Under the pieces are notes generated by a model, which was given only the letters and a program-made list of their open reading frames with translations, did not search any database and was not told the DNA's origin. Both the position numbers and the translations under genes were made by a program. A DNA stretch of 64,000 nucleotides, from positions 248,001 through 312,000 of the forward strand of contig VWRR01000008.1 in the NCBI GenBank assembly GCA_013995675.1, read 5' to 3'. Shown here in pieces: positions 1 through 10,121 of this stretch (position 1 is its first letter; each line of letters begins with the position of its first letter). Origin of the DNA: Cyanidiococcus yangmingshanensis (taxonomy: Eukaryota > Rhodophyta > Bangiophyceae > Cyanidiales > Cyanidiaceae).

Positions 1-2
1 AG

Positions 3-401
3 GTCAAGGGGTCCAAATCTGATCAGAAGGGTCACAGAGATAATGCAGTTTCTCCAGCGCCTGTCAAGACGGAGCAGTCGACACCTTCAAGTCGTGGTAA
101 GAAGAACCAAGTTTCTGCCGCGCACAACGACCAGACTGGCGACGCGAGTACCCAGAGCGGAAAACACGTACGTTTTCTATCATCTGCTGACGAAAAAGGA
201 ACAGAGAGTGCAAAGAAGCGGGCCAGAGGAGATTCATCTTCGGCCTCGCCGGCTGCGACGCAGTCGCCAGCGGGTAGCAGCGGCGGCAGTGCAGTAGCAG
301 CCGGCAACCTTCCCACGGGGATCGCCTGTTCAAAATGTGGCAAGTCGTTCAAGCTGGCGAGCGCGCTGGAACAGCACATGAAAGCAAAACATGCCGCGTA
401 G
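3..401 (+). CDS. HD2-like nuclear protein, C-terminal part (5' end outside window)
   Basis: A frame open from the window edge gives 132 residues ending in TAG at 399-401; it has no ATG near its beginning, so the gene starts upstream of the window. The visible part is a long Lys/Ser/Ala/Gln-rich low-complexity linker with basic clusters (KKRAR), then a single C2H2 zinc finger in the last 27 residues (CSKCGKSFKLASALEQHMKAKH, spacing C-x2-C-x12-H-x4-H). A charged, disordered tail followed by one finger of the ALxxHxKAKH type is the C-terminal layout of HD2-type (nucleoplasmin-fold) histone deacetylases of plants and relatives. The catalytic or nucleoplasmin part is not in the window, so the family call rests on the tail alone. 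Other single-finger nuclear proteins remain possible. Confidence 0.6.
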   Translation, partial: VKGSKSDQKGHRDNAVSPAPVKTEQSTPSSRGKKNQVSAAHNDQTGDASTQSGKHVRFLSSADEKGTESAKKRARGDSSSASPAATQSPAGSSGGSAVAAGNLPTGIACSKCGKSFKLASALEQHMKAKHAA

Positions 402-1562
402 CCACTCGAGCGAGAGGGTGACCTGTATCGGTCGCGCGCATCGCCAGATACCATAAGGCGACGAATGTGCTCGAACATGGTATTGGGTTGGGTGCTCCAG
501 AAACGGCATCAAACGCCACGTGGAAAGTCTTCTGTTGGTTTACTGTGAGCTATTTCTTTGATTTAAACACACGATTCAAGTGGTCTGTAGCTATGGCACA
601 GCGAGGGCGCCAGATGAACTCGATCCCAGGTTCCCAGCGGTTCCGCGCTGCGCTGGCAGGACTGCGTCTCCCGGAACGAGTCGCGCTCCGGACGAAACGT
701 TTCGCTGAACCTCTCTCCTATTCGAGTATGGACAAAGGGTGATCCTGTATTTCGGCATGATGCTGAAAACGTCGATGGCTCTTTTATCGAACGTCCTCGA
801 ATCGAATGATCCGGTAAGCCTGCCCCGTCACGGGCAGTCAGGCATCGAGACACAGTTCAGCGATGCCGTTCTTGAAACATCGTGCCACGACAGAGGGCGA
901 GTTCCATAGTCCTCGATGTTCACGGAACTCGGCCTTGATTCGTACTTGAGCGCTACCGCACGGCCGTGGACGTCTCCAGATGCTTTGATGCTGACGAAAA
1001 CATCAAGCCGAAAAACAGCCAAGATACCGAACAGAATACTTTTCGATGGCGCGCTCGTTTGCCCCCAGCGTTGATTTCGTGAATTCGGCTCACCACAACC
1101 GATCTTTCACGAATCCTCTGTCGACGAATTCGTTTTCGGTCAGAGGACTGGAAACCCGAGTATGAGCACTGAGCACGGCCCGACAAACTCATATCCATGC
1201 CTTATCGATCGTTATCGAGTCGAGCAGTGTCGGGCGAGTGCCATGGGGTACGTTGGATCGAGTTCGGCGCTGATGCCGTGTATGGACAACTTCCTATGAT
1301 CTTGGGTTGTGCTCAGTGCTTGATCCTCGGAGCTTCCAGAGAAGGATCACGAGTAGCCGCAAATACCTGGCGGTGATACGGAAACGGTCGCAGAGAAAAA
1401 GCGTCTCTGTGGATACAGGAACATGTGCAGTAACGACCCGTCAATGGCCACTTCAATGAGCCACTTGTATCCGTAGACACGATCGTATCCATGCGTATCG
1501 AGGTCAGGTCGCCACTCAGCTTATCCGGAACGACTACCTTCCAAAAGGAGAACGCCTTGTCA
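402..1562. other. Intergenic stretch, no gene recognised
   Basis: Lies between the HD2-like 3' end and the sirtuin stop. Only short overlapping frames under 100 codons on both strands, none with a recognisable motif. No tRNA-like T-arm or repeat was seen. It is long for this gene-dense genome, so an unrecognised RNA gene cannot be excluded. Confidence 0.4.
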
Positions 1563-3167
1563 TCAAGTTAGCTCTCGGCCATGGTTCCGCTCGAGGTGTC
1601 GTTTCCGTATCTGAACAGCGATCCGTGCACCACACAAGATACAAATACAACGACGTCGATCCGTCTCACGATAAAAGATGAACTCGGCCGAAAGTTTGAT
1701 TCGTTCGCCTTGTACCCACGATGCGGCAAGTACACCGCGAAGGTATCTCAGGTAGGCAGCGAGGTAGAGGACCAAACAACCGGCCCGCGGGACCACAACG
1801 AGATGCCATCCATCTGGAAGCGTTGGCATATGTGGTGAGCCTCCATCAGCAGCCGAAAAGTGTAGTCGAGCCCTCACTGGGCGAGCAGCGCAAAAGGAAC
1901 GCTCTGTTGCTGGCCGGTTCCCGAAGCATGCCAACACCAGTCGTAGACAACCTTGGCGGTCGAGCGCTAGTGCCTCCCAAGCTGCCACTTGTTCAGCACG
2001 AGGCACAAATCGTCGGCATTTCGATAGCCACAATTCCTGCTCTTCCGCTGTGAGATGCTCCTGCTCGGTCCCCTTATTCGATGCATGGTTCTCTTCAGTT
2101 TGAACGTGCACTCCTGGCGCGTCACCGTGGCCGTTCCAGACGCAGAGATCGACGGTTGGACGTCCGTTAAGTTGTGGACGTCCGAGTCGCACCCCCAAGG
2201 CCAGCTGTTGACGCCATATGTTCACCTGTTCTGCCTCATGCCGCAGGAGGGCAAGCTCATCGAGCAATAGCACCAACACCATATCCGCAGGAGCGCGGAT
2301 CACCAGATGTGCAAGCCTGTCCCGTGCAGTCCAAGAAGCATTCACGATAACCAACCTAGACTCTGGGTTTCTCAAACACAGACAAGCAATTGTCGCAGCT
2401 GGTAGCATTTGCATGCTCGAGCCAATCACCAGGCAGAGTCGTGCCTCTCGCGAGTCCTCAGTTGCTACCTTGAGGTCTGCTGCGGGCAATGGGTCCTCCC
2501 AGTCCAGCAGCATATCACGTAGCGCGCCCTGATAACCTGCACGGCCACAGTGCACACATTCATGGCCAGTACGGCGACAGCCTACCGTGGGCACTGCGAC
2601 ATCATTCAGGAATACTCGACCGCATCGTGCACATTGCTCTGCGAAGATGTTGCCATGGAGCTCCGAGAGACGATGTCGTCCCAGACCGCTACGGAGATGC
2701 AACCCGTCAATGTTCTGCGTGACGATTCTCCGAACGTAGCCACACTGAACGAGCTTTGTGAGTGCCCAATGGCTGAGCGTCGGAGCAGCCAGCTCCAGTC
2801 GACTCTCCGGTGGTAAGGGTTGTTCCCTCGGATCGTCGAGGTCAGTTGGATCACCACCTCGGTGGCCTCCGACCTGCTGCAACTCCCAGAAAGCGGACGT
2901 ATCGACTGAACTCGACTTTGGTTGATCCCCCGCCGAGTCGGTTGCAACGGACCAAACTCCGTTCCGTCCGCGAAAGTCGCGCACTCCAGCCGCTGTGGAG
3001 AGTCCTGCCCCAGTATGAACGACGATCTGTCCACGTGCTGCTTGGAACCACTGAGCAAGTTGCTGAACTTTGCGTCGAATGTCTGAAAGGCGATCCCATT
3101 CGGGTTCAAGCGCCAGTCGTCCTTTATTTTCATACGGACGAAGCCGTTTGGCATAGTCTAAAGCCAT
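1563..3167 (-). CDS. Sirtuin, SIRT6/SIRT7 type, with long C-terminal extension and zinc finger
   Basis: NAD-dependent protein deacylase of the class IV (SIRT6/7) sirtuins, probably nuclear. The start at 3167 is chosen because the protein then begins MALDYAKRLRPYENKG, matching the N-terminus of SIRT6; an upstream ATG at 3227 adds 20 residues. The NAD pocket GAGLSTAAGVRDFRG is followed by TQNIDGLH and the catalytic histidine in LSELHGN; a Cys-x2-Cys zinc site (CARC) and the SIRT6-like LRDMLLDWEDPLP block follow, then GSSMQMLPA and a VIVNAS segment. An insert rich in Asp/Pro/Arg separates the DFRGRNGVWS motif from the next conserved block. About 210 residues follow the catalytic core, longer than usual and unlike anything I recognise, and the protein ends with a C-x2-C-x11-H-x4-H finger (CILCGARIAVQIRKRHLERNH). 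Confidence 0.9.
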   Translation of the reverse strand: MALDYAKRLRPYENKGRLALEPEWDRLSDIRRKVQQLAQWFQAARGQIVVHTGAGLSTAAGVRDFRGRNGVWSVATDSAGDQPKSSSVDTSAFWELQQVGGHRGGDPTDLDDPREQPLPPESRLELAAPTLSHWALTKLVQCGYVRRIVTQNIDGLHLRSGLGRHRLSELHGNIFAEQCARCGRVFLNDVAVPTVGCRRTGHECVHCGRAGYQGALRDMLLDWEDPLPAADLKVATEDSREARLCLVIGSSMQMLPAATIACLCLRNPESRLVIVNASWTARDRLAHLVIRAPADMVLVLLLDELALLRHEAEQVNIWRQQLALGVRLGRPQLNGRPTVDLCVWNGHGDAPGVHVQTEENHASNKGTEQEHLTAEEQELWLSKCRRFVPRAEQVAAWEALALDRQGCLRLVLACFGNRPATERSFCAARPVRARLHFSAADGGSPHMPTLPDGWHLVVVPRAGCLVLYLAAYLRYLRGVLAASWVQGERIKLSAEFIFYRETDRRRCICILCGARIAVQIRKRHLERNHGRELT

Positions 3168-3259
3168 CGTCAGGAGCGAGCAACGCTGGACACTTGTGCG
3201 TCCGTCCAGCCAGCTCTCCGGACACAAACTAGACTGAAATCACGAGTTCAACCGGTGTT

Positions 3260-4870
3260 TTATTCGATCACGTACACGTCGGTTGAGAATATGGCCGTCA
3301 AAGGACTCGTTGAGAGCAGACTCGTCGAGGAACAGCTGGCCGCTCTCCAGCGCTGCCGAAAGTGGGCAACCAAGCCGCTGAGGAAGGCTTCTGCTTCACC
3401 GGCAGACGTGGCTCGAACCGACTCGGTCAGAGTCGAGTGCGTATCGTTTGCACTGATCGACGATAAAGGACGGGTCGGGAACGTCCCAACAAGGAAGAGT
3501 CGCTCCAGAGACGCAAGTAACGGAGCCAGACGATAGAGGTCTCGCTCGGAGACTGCAGTAAAGTTAAGGGCAAGCACCCGCAGACTCGTCAACGGTAGCT
3601 CCGAGCGAGCACAGATCTGACCCTGTTGCAGCACATATCGCGTTTCCTCGGGGAAGAGACTTAGGAATGGGCGCCGAACGGCCGTTGACGACAGGTCTAG
3701 GGTATGGAGCGCGCTCAAGTACTTTGCGATAACCTCCACGGAGGCATCAGTGAGCTCCCACGCCATCATCAGGTTCAGTTCCCGGATCTGGGCAGCAGCT
3801 GGCAAGGTTTGACAGAGCTTTCTGACATCGTTATCGGTCAGCATTGGCCAGTGTGCCAGACGAAGTGTCTCTAGATAGGGCGTGTGTTGCAACATATGCA
3901 ACAGGATAGATACAGGTGTAGTGCGCGTCTCATGGCGTGGCGGCGCATCCTCTCCGCCAGTGAAAGACAGAAAAGACCAGTCGAGATGACGCAGTTGCAA
4001 GCGTTGGCAGACTTGTCAAGTCCGATACATCCACTGCGAAACCGCAACCATGGGCGATGAAGACTTCGAGTCGAGGAAGTGCAGCTGTCGGGCTGTTGGT
4101 CGCCGCTAGCAGCGTCTTCGCCGAAAGGGTTAAACTCGGGTGCTCGGAAATATCGAGAACTCGCAATGGCAGCTGAAGCAGATGCGTCAGAATGCGTTGG
4201 TGGTTGAGAAGTCCACTCCCCGGTCGAGCGCGCAGGTCCAGTTCCTCCAAGGTCGATTGTTTCAAACCAAAGACCAGCTCATCGGTGAGCGTCTCTGGGG
4301 TGAGCTCGGCGAGTCTCAAGACGCGAAGATGGGCCAAGGCAGGAGAGCAGAGCGCTCCGTGCAGGCCGCGTGCTGACAGACGCCAGCAACCAGTAAGATC
4401 GAGTTTGCGTACGAGACCGTGTTGGAGACCGAGTCGCGACATGAGTCGCTCGACGATATGCAGCAAGTTCATAAGGGCTGCATCCGTAAGCGTATCAGAG
4501 CATTCGGTAAGGTCCATTTCGTACCAAAATGCGGGCGTATTCTCGATGATATCCCGCCAGGTGCGACAGACACGACGCATGCGCATTCGCTCTGGAAGGG
4601 AGAGACCGGCGAACAGGCGACGCAGCAGGTCTCGTGCAGACCCTGTCTCTCCAAGGACGAGCGTTCGTTCGACGTCACCAATGCTGCGGGCTTGGAGGGC
4701 AGGCAAGCTCGTACGCTGCCCGATACCGCCAAATGATTGCGGCTTGAGGCTCGGCTGGTGTATCGAAGATGGCGTTGCCTCCAGAGACAATCGACAGGCG
4801 ACCTGTTCACGGGAGTCTCCACGCGTGCGCTGACGCTTCGGCTGTGGTGAACACGACTCAATTGCGACAT
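3260..4870 (-). CDS. F-box and leucine-rich-repeat protein, reading frame disrupted
   Basis: Substrate-adaptor-like protein: an F-box (LRRLFAGLSLPERMRMRRVCRTW) followed by leucine-rich repeats (LRVLRLAEL, LEELDLRA, LRVLDIS, LETLRLAHW, IRELNLMM, LHTLDLSS), the plan of FBXL/Skp2 proteins that recruit targets to SCF ubiquitin ligases. It is spread over two frames, about 4790-4000 and 4000-3260. Repeat spacing continues across the junction if one C near 4001 is ignored, giving SLPT-LQLRHLDWSFL. The F-box frame has no ATG before the F-box and is open back to about 4948, inside the coding sequence of the upstream kinase-cyclin gene. Either it starts at the ATG at 4870 with another one-base shift near 4790, or it is the C-terminal half of the kinase-cyclin protein (see findings). 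No introns fit these junctions. Confidence 0.7.
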
Positions 4871-7545
4871 TCCAACGTTCCGCTGGGGTCAGCGGCGAGA
4901 GCGAACGACACTGATCCCGCTCTGAAACGCGCTTCGCTCGACTGGAGACTCATCACGAGAGCGTTCAACAGCTCAATGCAGTCGTCTGGTCTCATTTCAG
5001 GGTAGAGGTGCTGGATTGTCTGCATAACCGTTGGGTCGTTTTCAGCCCAGCAGAGCGCCTGCAGAGCCTGGACGATGAATGGGACATCGGCGGAGGAAAG
5101 CTTGTCCGTCGAAGGGCCCTCCTGGATGCCTGACGAGATCTGACGCAGCGACTGCGCAATGACTGCACCAAGTCGGAGTTTGTTCTCTGTGCTCACCTCG
5201 AGCGGTTCTGTGCCCTGGGCTGTCCGGTGCAACGTACACAACTCAAGCAGGTATGCCCCCAAACGGCTGTTGCGAGCATGGCAATCCGGGCTGTCGTGGA
5301 TGCGAGCAGCGCCCATGGCCAGGGCGAAGCCATCCCATTCTGTAAGGTGCGCAAACGCAAATCCCAATGTATCAGCACACCAGAGCTCGATGTAGAAGAG
5401 GTCACGCCAGCTGCATGACAATGAAAAGAAACGAGCGAGCTCCTCTGTACCTGGATTGGTGACTTCGATATACTTGATTGCGAGCATGGTGGCTGCAACG
5501 GCGAGCCATTCAGCTCGTTGAGCCCTGCTGCCTCGTGGCAATGGAAACCGGGTGAAGCGATCAGTGCTGCGGTAGCAAATGACTTCGAAATAATACCAGG
5601 CTAGGTGAAGCGTTCTTGGCGAGATTTCATGCTCATGAACGAATGTGCTGATCATGCATTTGCACCGCAGCTGATCTGCCGCGGTCGGAATGGATCGTGT
5701 CATCGACAGATGGTGCATCTCAGCCACGTTTGCAAGTGGGCGCTTGGTCTCTGCAGAAGAGAGTGGTCTGTTTGGGATCGGTTTCTCAGTTTGCGGTTCC
5801 CGCGCCTGCGTTGTTAGAGTGACTGCCCGCTCCCAGTGCTGCCACGGGAGCGACTCGTGCTTTGAGATCGAGCTGTTTGTTGGCGAAGAGTCGCGAGAGG
5901 ATTGATTTTCTTTGGTCTCCTCGCAACGCTCGTGCAGCTCCCGAATGGTGAATTGGTGTCGTCGTAGATAGGCGAGTGCTCGTCCTCGACAGCACTGATC
6001 ACCAATCCGTCTGGAGACGGCCAGGAGGTATGGATGGTCTAACGCCTCCAAAGCCTTCATGCGTTTTGTTGGATTTGGTTGCAAGAGGCGACACATAAAG
6101 TCGAATCCGTCGGGTCCAAAGCAGTGCTCGAATCGAGCTCTTTGCGGAGTATCTGCACAGAGAGCTGCCTCCGCACTGGGAACCTGAAGACCACAGCCAA
6201 AATGCGGCAAACAACTGGCCTGTGGCTGCGAGTGCCAGTGATCGTTAAGTGGCCCGCCAACCATGCCAGCGATGAGGTGCAGTTGCTCAACCTCGCTTTT
6301 TCCGCGAAATAAAGCCCGCTCTTCATGATCAGCGCCATGAACGTTGGCAACCTCAGCGATGACGCACGCAGCAGCCCAGAGGTCCGCCGCTGCCGAGTAG
6401 CGGCGGGACCCGAGCAGCAACTCAGGGGCGCGATACCACAGGGTGGCGACCACCGGCGTGAGGGACTCGAATGCGGCCCTGTCGCTGTTGCCGTAAACTG
6501 GCTCCACTTTGCCAGCATCTAAAAGAGGTTCGTAGACCTGCAGCGGTGCCTCTCGGCCGAGCGAAAAGTTGATCAATGCAAACGTGTCCGTTATGGGACA
6601 GGAGCAGGACTCATGCTCCCCGGTCTGCATCACGACAATGTTCTGCGGGCGCACATCACGATGCATAAACCCCTGGATGTGACAAAATGCAAGCGCCAGC
6701 ATGAGATCAAAAGCAAAAAAGCGGATCTGTTCGGCGTTGAACGACCGCCGAGTCCAGTCGTATCGACAATCAGCGTAAAAGAGCGTCAGCTTCACGTTAC
6801 CGTTCGCCTTGTCGATAAGACGTTGCTGTTTCGGCTGTAACACGAGGTATCTGTTCTTTTGATGGGCAAAATAAGATGGCATATCGAGTCGCACCTCCAA
6901 CAACGGACAAATGAAATGGCGAAAGAGTGGTGTCTGCGCAGAGAGCAGACGTGCGATCCCGACTTCGCGAACCTGCTTGTAGCTCAAGCCATACTCGTCG
7001 TCGTAGGCGACGTCGCAAAGATCTACCGAGGGCGAGTCCTGGAAACGCGACGATACGGGCGGAAGTGGCATGAACACCTGACGCGCCATGAGGCTGGTGT
7101 CAGTTCGCGAGCCCGTCGCGTAAACGCTCTGTACTTGCACGGGGAAGAGGAAGCAACGTTGCCGCTGTGACACGCGCAACACCTCACCAAACCAAACTCG
7201 CTGGATCATTCCAATTTGAATGCCGTCAACATGGAGCGCGCTTTGGAGGTACTGCGCCTGCGCTGCCATTCCAAACTCGGTGGGCCGCGAAGCGCGCTCG
7301 ATCTCGTTCATGGAAAAAGCATCTGACTCGCGCCATGTATCGGGCATTCCTACGTCGCCTGTAGCGCTGTCTGCTATCGCTCGTCTTTGACCAGTCCGAG
7401 AGGGTGTCCGAAAGCCGCGCGTCTCCGGCCGAGCAGCTATCGGCACTCCGAGCAACAGTGCAATCAAGCTGCTCGCCAGTTCTGTTTCATCTTGCTCGGC
7501 AAACGGGCGCTTCCAGGGCATCGAGGACAGTCCGTTGCGACCCAT
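4858..7545 (-). CDS. CDK-like (pseudo)kinase fused to a cyclin box
   Basis: One uninterrupted 895-residue frame from a clear ATG. Residues about 110-510 have a CDK fold: a helix like the CDK REI helix (VREVGIARLL, 192-201), HRDVRPQN (295-302), TLWYRAPELLLGSRRYSAAADLWAAACVIAE (about 368-398) and a late RMKALEALDHPYL. The WYRAPELLLG and NIVVM details look most like CDK8. Several catalytic residues are changed: no glycine-rich loop is visible, the HRD-x-K lysine is Arg299, and the DFG motif reads INFS (Asn326). Residues about 625-745 form a cyclin box (ISPRTLHLAWYYFEVI, AVAATMLAIKYIEV, DLFYIELWCADTLGFAF). A Ser/Pro/Gln-rich linker joins the two. CDK and cyclin are normally separate subunits, so this is a built-in pair, probably a weak or inactive kinase. 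It lies directly upstream of the F-box/LRR frame and may continue into it. Confidence 0.8.
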   Translation of the reverse strand: MGRNGLSSMPWKRPFAEQDETELASSLIALLLGVPIAARPETRGFRTPSRTGQRRAIADSATGDVGMPDTWRESDAFSMNEIERASRPTEFGMAAQAQYLQSALHVDGIQIGMIQRVWFGEVLRVSQRQRCFLFPVQVQSVYATGSRTDTSLMARQVFMPLPPVSSRFQDSPSVDLCDVAYDDEYGLSYKQVREVGIARLLSAQTPLFRHFICPLLEVRLDMPSYFAHQKNRYLVLQPKQQRLIDKANGNVKLTLFYADCRYDWTRRSFNAEQIRFFAFDLMLALAFCHIQGFMHRDVRPQNIVVMQTGEHESCSCPITDTFALINFSLGREAPLQVYEPLLDAGKVEPVYGNSDRAAFESLTPVVATLWYRAPELLLGSRRYSAAADLWAAACVIAEVANVHGADHEERALFRGKSEVEQLHLIAGMVGGPLNDHWHSQPQASCLPHFGCGLQVPSAEAALCADTPQRARFEHCFGPDGFDFMCRLLQPNPTKRMKALEALDHPYLLAVSRRIGDQCCRGRALAYLRRHQFTIRELHERCEETKENQSSRDSSPTNSSISKHESLPWQHWERAVTLTTQAREPQTEKPIPNRPLSSAETKRPLANVAEMHHLSMTRSIPTAADQLRCKCMISTFVHEHEISPRTLHLAWYYFEVICYRSTDRFTRFPLPRGSRAQRAEWLAVAATMLAIKYIEVTNPGTEELARFFSLSCSWRDLFYIELWCADTLGFAFAHLTEWDGFALAMGAARIHDSPDCHARNSRLGAYLLELCTLHRTAQGTEPLEVSTENKLRLGAVIAQSLRQISSGIQEGPSTDKLSSADVPFIVQALQALCWAENDPTVMQTIQHLYPEMRPDDCIELLNALVMSLQSSEARFRAGSVSFALAADPSGTLECRN

Positions 7546-8722
7546 ACTTGCGTAGAAATGTCCCGAGCTCTGGCACAGGCTGCAACCCTCACGACACAGC
7601 TACTGCACAAAGACTCAGGCAAGCGCTGACAAGCAGCAACGTCGTCTGTCAGAGGCGCGTTCCAGACAGTATTACGGCGCTTCTTCGAAGCTACCGAGCT
7701 TGGCGCAAACGTCGACCGAGGTGCACAGCGACTCAGCAGACCGACGCGCCAAATCGATCCGCGGCGGCGCCTCGACGTTGGCCGGCACAGCTCGAGTTTC
7801 GGTTCTTCTGACTGGCGCGGGCGCGGCCATTGGCGATGGCCGAAAAGCCAAATCGATGGCTGCAGCGGCCTCGTGAATGGATCGGCTCCAGACGCCTCCA
7901 ATCGATGAGCTCGCATCTGAAACTCTCGCACGCTCTTTTCATAACGCTATCGATAGAAAGATATCTGAATGTTTAGCTTGATGCCTATAAACACGACTGA
8001 ATGGGTTAAGTATTCGAATGAATGGTGGCGTCGTCATATGTGGGTCGGGCGATGAACGCGCTGCCTTTGCTCGATTGAACGGTGCCAACGGTTTCGATCG
8101 ATGCGAGGAAAAGCGACCACCTCGATGGCATCGCACTGATCAGGCTTAAACCCTAGGAATGGGTGGAAAGTATTTCTAGTGGTTGATTGTGTATCCCATC
8201 GTTCAAGCGATGCAAGAGAGATGTACCGTGCGCCTGCGGCCTCCCAGCTCGTTCATGGATACTGATGTTCATCAGTCGGGAAGAATGCTGAGGGCAGACG
8301 AACTCCTGCTAAACCAGACTTGTAATCGGAACATGGGCATCTAATATTCGACCATTAGTGGTGGCAGAGGGCAAGCCTTCCTGCCACTGGTTGAGCGGGC
8401 GCCTCATCTTCATTGGCAATCAGAGCACGGCGCGTCTCTCCATTTGGTATTCAGAATCCAGCAGCGTGCTGCGATTTGGTATACTGCAGTCGTGACGTGT
8501 CAGTCTAGGGTTTCTTGTTCACGAGACTGAAACGTTGTTCCGCAAAGCGACGTGGTTCAGGTACCTTTCAGGAGGTTGTCTTTGCCTTTGAACTTCTCCT
8601 TCGGAACAGCTGTACACAGCTGGCTTGTACTTGGCTGGCCCTTAACGACGCTTGAATAGCGTCACGCGCTCGCTGCGCCAGAACTGCATACAGTTCCTTC
8701 ACTGTCGGCTTGGAGCTTTCCC
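7546..8722. other. Divergent intergenic region between kinase-cyclin gene and arginine deiminase
   Basis: About 1.2 kb between two genes read away from each other. Frames on both strands are short (under 160 codons), overlap one another and show no domain, so I treat them as noise. It should hold both promoters; no specific element can be named. Confidence 0.4.
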
Positions 8723-10069
8723 ATGGAAAAACCATGGGATAGTTATGTGCAAAGGGGGTTTCCAGCCAATCTTGACGATTTGCATAGTCCGCACCATCGC
8801 GACTCTCCACTCGTAACCACGAGAGCGCCTCTCGATGCGGGACAGGAGCACGAAGACGACACTGCTCGAATAGCGATCATCTCTTCTCCGGGGTTGCCGA
8901 AAATGATGGGATCCCTGCACCCCGCTGGATCGCTGTATGAAAAGCCGGTTAACTTGCGTCGAGCTGTAGAGCAGCACAACGCACTGCGACGCCTTCTTGA
9001 GTCCCACGGGGTCAAGGTCTATGACGTCCACGACATTCTGCTGAAGGACACCGAACGCTCCGTGTCTGCACGTGTGGCCCTAGAGAAACTAGCCGCCCGC
9101 TGTCTGACCTACCAGTTCAGCACAGACGTTGACCTAACACGTCTGGCGGCTTCTGAGCATGAGTTTATCGCGGACTCGTACAAACAGAAGGTGCTTGAAG
9201 TGATGGCACCCGAGCAGCTGGCGGATATCATCAAGACCAATCCCGTGGTCACCATTGAGCCAAGTGGACGTGATACCGGTTTCACGGCCAGTTACTGCTT
9301 CAAACCATTGACGAATCTCCTTTTCACCCGGGATCAACAGGTGACAACCCGCCGGGGTATCGTTATGGCACGGTTGCGCTCAGAGCAACGACGTCGAGAA
9401 GTGGACGTGATGCAGTTCTGCTTTGAAAAATTGAAGCTCAAAATCATTGGTCGGATACCAGAGCATGCCTATCTTGAGGGTGGAGACTTTTTTCCCGCTG
9501 GCGAGGATCTCTGCTTTATTGGCATTGGCCTGCGCAGCAATATGGACGCAGTACGCTACATGCTGGACCATGATTTGTTCGGAACTCGGCGGGTTGCCGT
9601 CGTAAAGGATGAGCTCGATCAGAGCCAAGATCGGATGCATCTGGATTGCGTCTTCAACATCATTGGACGCAAAACCGTCATCATGCTGGAGGATATTATC
9701 GGGTTAAAATCACCCATACGGCGTATGGTCGATGAGTATGCTCGCGAAGCTGAATGCGAACCATACAGGCTCTCGCGCTCCGATGTCGAGTTCGCTGCGT
9801 ATGTAGAGGACCAGAAGTTTGACATCATCCCGTTGAGTTTCGCCGATCAAATGGCCTACGGATGTAATGTCCTGAATCTGGGTGCAGGACACGTCGTTTC
9901 TGTTTGTTCGAGCGCAGCCCGAAAAATTGTCGCTGATGAGCGCTTTCGCGGTAACATAGAATATCTTGATTTTTCCCAGTGCACCGCTATGTATGGAGCT
10001 GCTCACTGCGCGACCCAAATTGTCTATCGAAGTCGACTGCCGCCGTTCCAGCTAGAGCATGAACGTTGA
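8723..10069 (+). CDS. ADI: Arginine deiminase
   Basis: Hydrolyses arginine to citrulline and ammonia. The 448-residue protein carries the amidinotransferase/deiminase fold signatures: FTRD (201-204), LEGGDFF (251-257) with the substrate-binding Glu/Asp, the catalytic His306 in DRMHLDCVF, and the nucleophile Cys429 in GAAHCATQ near the C-terminus, in place of the bacterial GGGxCMS context. The start at 8723 is the first in-frame ATG and is followed by a roughly 45-residue polar N-terminal segment that is not part of the core; it could be a weak targeting region. Length is slightly above bacterial ArcA (about 410). No other arginine-pathway gene (ornithine carbamoyltransferase, carbamate kinase) lies nearby, so there is no bacterial-type arc operon here. 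Arginine deiminases occur in algae; function from motifs is firm, location is not. Confidence 0.93.
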   Translation: MEKPWDSYVQRGFPANLDDLHSPHHRDSPLVTTRAPLDAGQEHEDDTARIAIISSPGLPKMMGSLHPAGSLYEKPVNLRRAVEQHNALRRLLESHGVKVYDVHDILLKDTERSVSARVALEKLAARCLTYQFSTDVDLTRLAASEHEFIADSYKQKVLEVMAPEQLADIIKTNPVVTIEPSGRDTGFTASYCFKPLTNLLFTRDQQVTTRRGIVMARLRSEQRRREVDVMQFCFEKLKLKIIGRIPEHAYLEGGDFFPAGEDLCFIGIGLRSNMDAVRYMLDHDLFGTRRVAVVKDELDQSQDRMHLDCVFNIIGRKTVIMLEDIIGLKSPIRRMVDEYAREAECEPYRLSRSDVEFAAYVEDQKFDIIPLSFADQMAYGCNVLNLGAGHVVSVCSSAARKIVADERFRGNIEYLDFSQCTAMYGAAHCATQIVYRSRLPPFQLEHER

Positions 10070-10121
10070 ACAGAAACCATTTCCCGTGCATCGCAGGGCT
10101 GTGTAAAGCACCAGAGGACCC

